Assembly: GCA_965205845.1 (NCBI GenBank)
Contig: CBDBIG010000005.1
Coordinates: forward strand, 434,001-498,000
Length of the DNA: 64,000 bases
Direction of reading: 5' to 3'
DNA from: CBDBIG01 sp965205845 [NCBI: bacterium]
GTDB lineage: Bacteria > SAR324
Shown here: piece after piece, positions 60,137 through 64,000 of the stretch
Layout of the letters: each line of letters begins with the position of its first letter
Position numbering within the stretch: the first letter of the stretch is position 1
Translations under genes and position numbers: made by a program
The notes under the pieces: generated by a model
The model's input: only the letters and a program-made list of their open reading frames with translations
Databases searched by the model: none
What the model was told of the DNA's origin: nothing

Positions 60137-61015
60137 TCAAGCCGGGCAGGCTGTATCAATTTTGCAATTCCCCTCGTTCAGCCGGAAAGTAAATTCATCT
60201 ACATAGCGGTGTAAATGCTTAACGCTCCAGTTATGATATACTCCATTGTAGCCTCGTTTCAACACTTCCCAGACGCTTTGCTCTATACCGTTGGTATGCG
60301 CCATACCGTTCACATATTCCTTTGCGCTGTGATTGACTGTGCCATGACTATATGCGGTATGTAGCCGGTTATACGCTGGATGTTCGTCCGTACAAACCGT
60401 AGAACCAAACTCAACCGTTTTCCCTACTTCGGCGTTTATGGTACCGATATCTGTTCTAGTGATGGGCTTTGCCGTAGTCCTACCCCCGCGCTCCCTCATG
60501 CCAATAACTGCCTGTTTCCCACTACCACCTTGTGAACCCGGTGTTTTCTTGTGGTTATGTTTATTGGCTTCCTTGCCACCAATATAGGTCTCGTCTATCT
60601 CTACAATGCCTCGCAACTGCTCCATGTCCCCGCCACAAGCCAATCTCAACCGATGGAGAATGAACCATGCCGTCTTTTGAGAAACGCCGATTTCCTTTGA
60701 TAATTGCAAGCTGGAAACGCCCTTCCTGCTAGTCATCAATAGATAGATAACATAAATCCACTTATTGAGTTTAACGTGTGATTTTTCAAATACCGTCCCA
60801 GTGCGAACGCTGAAATGCGCTCTGCAAGCCCTACAATCGTAAAAGCCATTTCTCGCTTTACGCACATAGATATTTCTGCTTTTGCAGTGTGGACAAACAA
60901 TGCCATCATGCCAGCGTATTTTTTCCAGATGATTCCTCGCACTTGTATGGTCGGGAAAAATTTGAAATAATTGGTATGTACTAATAGTATTATTTTTCAC
61001 GGATAATCTCCACAT
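60137..61015 (-). CDS. IS1595-family (ISXO2-like) transposase
   Basis: About 292 residues. An N-terminal zinc ribbon (CPHCKSRNIYVRKARN, then YDCRACRAHFSVRTGT) is followed by KLNKWIYVIYLLMTSRKGVS, a helix-turn-helix (LSKEIGVSQKTAWFILHRLR) and the DDE/DDN core: GIVEIDETYIGG (first Asp), TVCTDEHPAYN (second Asp) and THTNGIEQSVWEVLKRGYNG (third residue region, Asn). Start is placed at ATG 61015; a TTG at 61024 is in frame. The gene is complete and could be active. Confidence 0.9.
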   Translation of the reverse strand: MWRLSVKNNTISTYQLFQIFPDHTSARNHLEKIRWHDGIVCPHCKSRNIYVRKARNGFYDCRACRAHFSVRTGTVFEKSHVKLNKWIYVIYLLMTSRKGVSSLQLSKEIGVSQKTAWFILHRLRLACGGDMEQLRGIVEIDETYIGGKEANKHNHKKTPGSQGGSGKQAVIGMRERGGRTTAKPITRTDIGTINAEVGKTVEFGSTVCTDEHPAYNRLHTAYSHGTVNHSAKEYVNGMAHTNGIEQSVWEVLKRGYNGVYHNWSVKHLHRYVDEFTFRLNEGNCKIDTACPA

Positions 61016-61043
61016 TGGCTTCAATGTGGAGATTATACCGGAT

Positions 61044-61073
61044 TATATTTCCGGTGTAAAGTATATAATTCCC
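61044..61073 (-). repeat. Right terminal inverted repeat of the IS1595-like element
   Basis: 30 bp, perfect inverted match to 58786-58815. Confidence 0.95.
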
Positions 61074-61253
61074 AAAAAAGAGGCGTACGCTTTAAAGCGA
61101 CGTTGCCCAACGTGTGCTTTGTGCCTGATACAAAAATGTACTATACTCCATCGACGTGTGCAAAAGCGGATGATATTCCTATCATCGGGTCTTTGTCCGC
61201 AGTTGTGGACCCTCGTGTGCTTTCCCTCAAACAAAAACTGATCTAAGTTTGCC

Positions 61254-62312
61254 ATGCAGTCTCTGCCCCCAGCCCGTGTGTTGGCTCAATCTAAAAGCAC
61301 CCAAGTGGTCGATGCTTTTCGGCGCCCTTTGAGAGACTTGCGTATTTCGGTTACCGACAAGTGCAATTTTCGCTGCCCCTATTGCATGCCCGCCGAAATC
61401 CATGGCACAGACTATCATTTTACGCCACGCCAAGAACTGATGCACTATGATGAAGTGGTGCGCTTGTGCCAAGCCGCAGCAGCCAATGGGGTGCGCAAAC
61501 TGCGCCTCACAGGGGGTGAGCCATTGTTGCGCAAAGACCTTGAGCACTTGATTGAGCGCCTTGCCAAAATTGATGGGATTGAGGACGTTACCCTCACAAC
61601 CAACGCATGGTTGCTCGCCGCCCGGGCAAAAAGCTTGCGCGAAGCAGGCTTGCATCGTGTAACCGTCAGTTTGGATTCTCTTGACCCTAAGGTGTTTGCA
61701 CGCATGAACGGGCGTGGCCTTGAATTAGCCCCCGTTTTGGCGGGCATCGAGGCTGCCATTGCCCACGGTCTCACACCTGTTAAGGTCAATGCGGTCATTC
61801 AGCGCAGCGTCAATAGCGATTCTATTTTGCCCTTGGCCAAGTATTTTCGCGGGACGGGGGTGATTGTGCGCTACATTGAGTATATGGATGTGGGCAACCG
61901 CAATGGCTGGCGCCTCAACGAGGTGGTCCCCTCTGCACGCATTCGCCAAAGCATTCAACGCCAATGGCCGCTCAAACCCGTTCCCCCCCACGCAGCAGGT
62001 GAGGTGGCTAGGCGTTGGCTCTATGTGGATGGCCAAGGAGAAATTGGTTTTATTTCGTCCATCACCGAACCCTTTTGCGGCCAATGCAACCGTGCCCGCC
62101 TCTCTGCCGATGGTCGCCTCATTACCTGCTTGTTTGCGGAAGATGGTCCCAGTTTACTCGCGCCTTTGCGCTCTGGCATCAGTGACGAAGCCCTGTGCGA
62201 TCTGTTGGCCAGCATGTGGCGACCACGCGTCGATCGCTACTCTGAGTTACGTACCCAAAACTCCCGCTTATCCGCCACACCCAAAATTGAAATGTTTCAA
62301 ATCGGGGGCTAA
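61254..62312 (+). CDS. moaA: GTP 3',8-cyclase MoaA (molybdenum cofactor biosynthesis)
   Basis: A 352-residue radical SAM enzyme that starts molybdopterin synthesis by rearranging GTP. The N-terminal cluster motif CNFRCPYCMP (residues 38-47), LRLTGGEPLLRKDL, the C-terminal 4Fe-4S motif FCGQCNRARLSADGRLITCL and the terminal Gly-Gly (FQIGG, used in catalysis) are all present. It provides cofactor for enzymes such as the BisC-like protein at 32794. No other moa genes are adjacent; murC follows on the same strand after 18 bp. Confidence 0.95.
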   Translation: MQSLPPARVLAQSKSTQVVDAFRRPLRDLRISVTDKCNFRCPYCMPAEIHGTDYHFTPRQELMHYDEVVRLCQAAAANGVRKLRLTGGEPLLRKDLEHLIERLAKIDGIEDVTLTTNAWLLAARAKSLREAGLHRVTVSLDSLDPKVFARMNGRGLELAPVLAGIEAAIAHGLTPVKVNAVIQRSVNSDSILPLAKYFRGTGVIVRYIEYMDVGNRNGWRLNEVVPSARIRQSIQRQWPLKPVPPHAAGEVARRWLYVDGQGEIGFISSITEPFCGQCNRARLSADGRLITCLFAEDGPSLLAPLRSGISDEALCDLLASMWRPRVDRYSELRTQNSRLSATPKIEMFQIGG

Positions 62313-62330
62313 ATCCCGCATTTGCCACCC

Positions 62331-64000
62331 ATGATTCCCCCCCTTCCCTCCTCTCAAAAACCTTTTTTCGTTAAAGCGGGGCTCCGCTGGCATTTTTTGG
62401 GGGCGGGCGGCATTGGCATGAGTGCCCTTGCCTGTGCCTTGCATATGCGCGGAGAACACGTACAGGGCAGCGATGATAACCCTTCTGCGACCCTCGAACG
62501 GCTACAATGCTTAGGCTTACGCATTTTATGTGGCCAGCATTCCCGTGCGTGGTTACAACAAGCCGATGTTTTGGTGTACAGCAGTGCCTTTGGGCCCAAG
62601 CATTCCGTTTGGCAGCTGGTAAAAACACTCAATCCCCAACCGCAATTGGTTTCTCGAGCAGCCTTGCTGGCAGGTTTGGCAGCACAGCAACCCAGCCTTG
62701 CCGTGGCAGGCACCCATGGCAAAACCACCACCAGCGCAGCACTCGCGGCAGCCTTGCTGGCTTGCCCACAACGCGTAAGCGTATTTTTAGGAGGAGAATG
62801 CGACCGCCTAAGCCATCGCAACTACCACCACCCAAGCCCAGCTGGAATACAAAGCCCCGCCGTTATAAAAAACACAGCTACCTACAGGGCAGCGCTAAAA
62901 AACAGGGGGGGACAACCGCCTGATTTTTTGCTATGCGAAGCCGATGAAAGCGATGCAGGGTTTTTGCTGCTACGCCCTCACGCTGCCATTTTAACCAGTG
63001 TAGATGCCGATCACCTCGATGTGCATGGTTCTTTGGCAAAAGTTCAAGCACTGTTTGCGCGCTTTTTGGGTCGGGTTTCTTCCAGTGGAATCGTGGCCTA
63101 TTGCCATGATGATGCGGGTGCGCGCGAGCTGGTTTTATCCTTACCCTCAAACACACCGTGCCCCCAACTGGCACCCTACCGCTTGGCAAGCAGTCCTGAC
63201 GATGGTGTACAACACAAAACATTGCCACATCACGCTAGGCAAGGGAGCACAACCTTGCTCATTACCACGGTACGTATTGTACGTATTGGTCCCCAAGGGA
63301 TGCGGCTCTGTTTTACACGTGGGGATTGGCAAGGACACCTAAACACGCCTTTAATTGGGGCACACAATGCCCGCAATTTGGCTGGGGTGATTGCATTGTG
63401 CCTTGGCCTTGATTTGCCGATTGAATGCGCATTACAAGGGTTGCACACATTTAACGGGGTCAACAGGCGTCAACAAGCGCTGGGCACCCACGGCCAGGTA
63501 CGCTGGTTTGATGATTATGCGCATCACCCCACTGAGGTTGAAGCCACCCTTAGCGCATTTTTAAGTTCCCACGGCCGCCCCCTTAGCGTGGTGTTTCAAC
63601 CCCACCTCTACTCGCGTACCCAAGCTTTTACTCGCGAATTTGCCAAGGCACTTGCCAAGGCAGATCAAGTGATTGTAACCGAGATATACGCTGCCCGTGA
63701 AAAGCCCATTCGAGGGGTTTCGGGGCAAGATATTGTGCAGGCCATGGAAACGGCCAACGCGCAGACCCATGCTGGGAAAACCGACGACAATCACAGCGAC
63801 ACCCTAGGCATATCTTCCCCTCCAAGGGGGCATTATATCAAGCGTTGGCAAGATTTAATCAAAATCGCCCAATGGCCTTTTCCACCAACCCAAGGCATGG
63901 TCCTTACTTTGGGGGCGGGAGATATTGGGAAGTTAGGTCCCCTGTTTTTACAAAACAATCCCCTACCCGCCCTTGAGCCATCCACTGCCACTATGCCGCC
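62331..64000 (+). CDS. murC: UDP-N-acetylmuramate--L-alanine ligase MurC (3' end outside window)
   Basis: An open frame from ATG 62331 runs to the right edge (556 codons). It shows the Mur ligase features in order: FLGAGGIGMSALACALH (UDP-binding Rossmann), VAGTHGKTTTSAAL (P-loop), EADESDAGF, VDADHLDVH, LIGAHNARNLAGVIALCLGL and WFDDYAHHPTEVEA. MurC adds L-Ala to UDP-MurNAc in peptidoglycan synthesis in the cytoplasm. A 30-residue insertion with low complexity (about residues 165-195) lies before the EADESD motif. The murC gene usually sits in the dcw cluster; here it follows moaA, so its context is unusual. Confidence 0.93.
   Translation, partial: MIPPLPSSQKPFFVKAGLRWHFLGAGGIGMSALACALHMRGEHVQGSDDNPSATLERLQCLGLRILCGQHSRAWLQQADVLVYSSAFGPKHSVWQLVKTLNPQPQLVSRAALLAGLAAQQPSLAVAGTHGKTTTSAALAAALLACPQRVSVFLGGECDRLSHRNYHHPSPAGIQSPAVIKNTATYRAALKNRGGQPPDFLLCEADESDAGFLLLRPHAAILTSVDADHLDVHGSLAKVQALFARFLGRVSSSGIVAYCHDDAGARELVLSLPSNTPCPQLAPYRLASSPDDGVQHKTLPHHARQGSTTLLITTVRIVRIGPQGMRLCFTRGDWQGHLNTPLIGAHNARNLAGVIALCLGLDLPIECALQGLHTFNGVNRRQQALGTHGQVRWFDDYAHHPTEVEATLSAFLSSHGRPLSVVFQPHLYSRTQAFTREFAKALAKADQVIVTEIYAAREKPIRGVSGQDIVQAMETANAQTHAGKTDDNHSDTLGISSPPRGHYIKRWQDLIKIAQWPFPPTQGMVLTLGAGDIGKLGPLFLQNNPLPALEPSTATMP

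Larger units (their letters stand above)
58786..61073 (-). mobile_element. IS1595-like transposon carrying restriction-modification remnants
   Basis: A 2288-bp element bounded by perfect 30-bp inverted repeats (58786-58815 and 61044-61073; outer ends GGGAATTATATACTTTACAC). It contains a transposase, a DNA methyltransferase gene and a probable restriction endonuclease remnant, all on the minus strand. It lies 25 bp upstream of the tail-fibre start. No direct target duplication was found: the flanks read TTTTTTAA on the left and AAAAAAGA on the right, so either the duplication has decayed or the element arrived as part of a rearrangement. Composition is AT-richer than the surroundings, consistent with separate origin. 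Confidence 0.85.

Noticed and set aside
58778-61081. Target-site duplication of the IS1595-like element
   Set aside because: Flanking 8-mers TTTTTTAA and AAAAAAGA are not direct repeats.

Overview
The window looks like a chromosomal stretch of a Gram-negative bacterium, most likely an alphaproteobacterium. This is inferred from the hslV-hslU order, a LolA-type carrier, a FixC-like flavoprotein, a BisC-type molybdoenzyme and MurC; no rRNA or tRNA was seen to settle it. Housekeeping genes alternate with many decayed pieces of Mu-like transposable prophages, so the genome appears to have been hit repeatedly by related phages that were then broken by deletion, frameshift and inversion.

Layout. 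1-2011: acyl/aryl-CoA synthetase (partial) and lolA (minus). 2241-3480: prophage debris. 3484-8660: small ORF, metY, HNH nuclease, trmJ, gamma-glutamyltransferase. 8991-13019: a 1342-residue coiled-coil protein of unknown function. 13040-17601: Mu-like remnant I (end sites, DNA adenine methylase, transposase, small overlapping ORFs, PBECR2-like toxin end, gpG, I protein). 17652-24273: glycan-related genes (NodZ-like fucosyltransferase, FkbM-like methyltransferase, manC) around hslVU. 24526-30484: FixC-like oxidoreductase, UvrD-type helicase, GspE/PilB ATPase. 31125-32760: Mor activator, phage operator block, broken repressor and transposase fragment. 32794-36529: BisC-like molybdoenzyme and a DapF-like epimerase lacking both catalytic cysteines. 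36540-49680: Mu-like remnant II, with a truncated portal, a fused head-morphogenesis/kinase-like/ADP-ribosyltransferase protein, baseplate, tail fibre and methylase remnants. 49695-56819: AidB-like dehydrogenase, dienelactone hydrolase, CcmD-like small protein, ABC transporter, SDR, LysE exporter. 57010-58761: Mu-like remnant III (minus). 58786-61073: an IS1595-like transposon carrying a decayed restriction-modification pair. 61254-64000: moaA and murC (runs off the end).

How parts relate. The phage pieces share sequence: four adenine-methylase remnants, four repressor pieces, three transposase pieces, two tail-fibre/accessory modules, and paired 22-bp motifs that look like Mu-type transposase end sites. 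Three methylase remnants carry the same lesion in the DPPY active-site motif. The two head-morphogenesis genes end in different toxin-like domains (PBECR2 versus kinase-like plus ADP-ribosyltransferase), the pattern of exchangeable effector ends. MoaA would supply the cofactor for the BisC-like enzyme, and ManC makes GDP-mannose, the usual precursor of the GDP-fucose used by NodZ-type enzymes.
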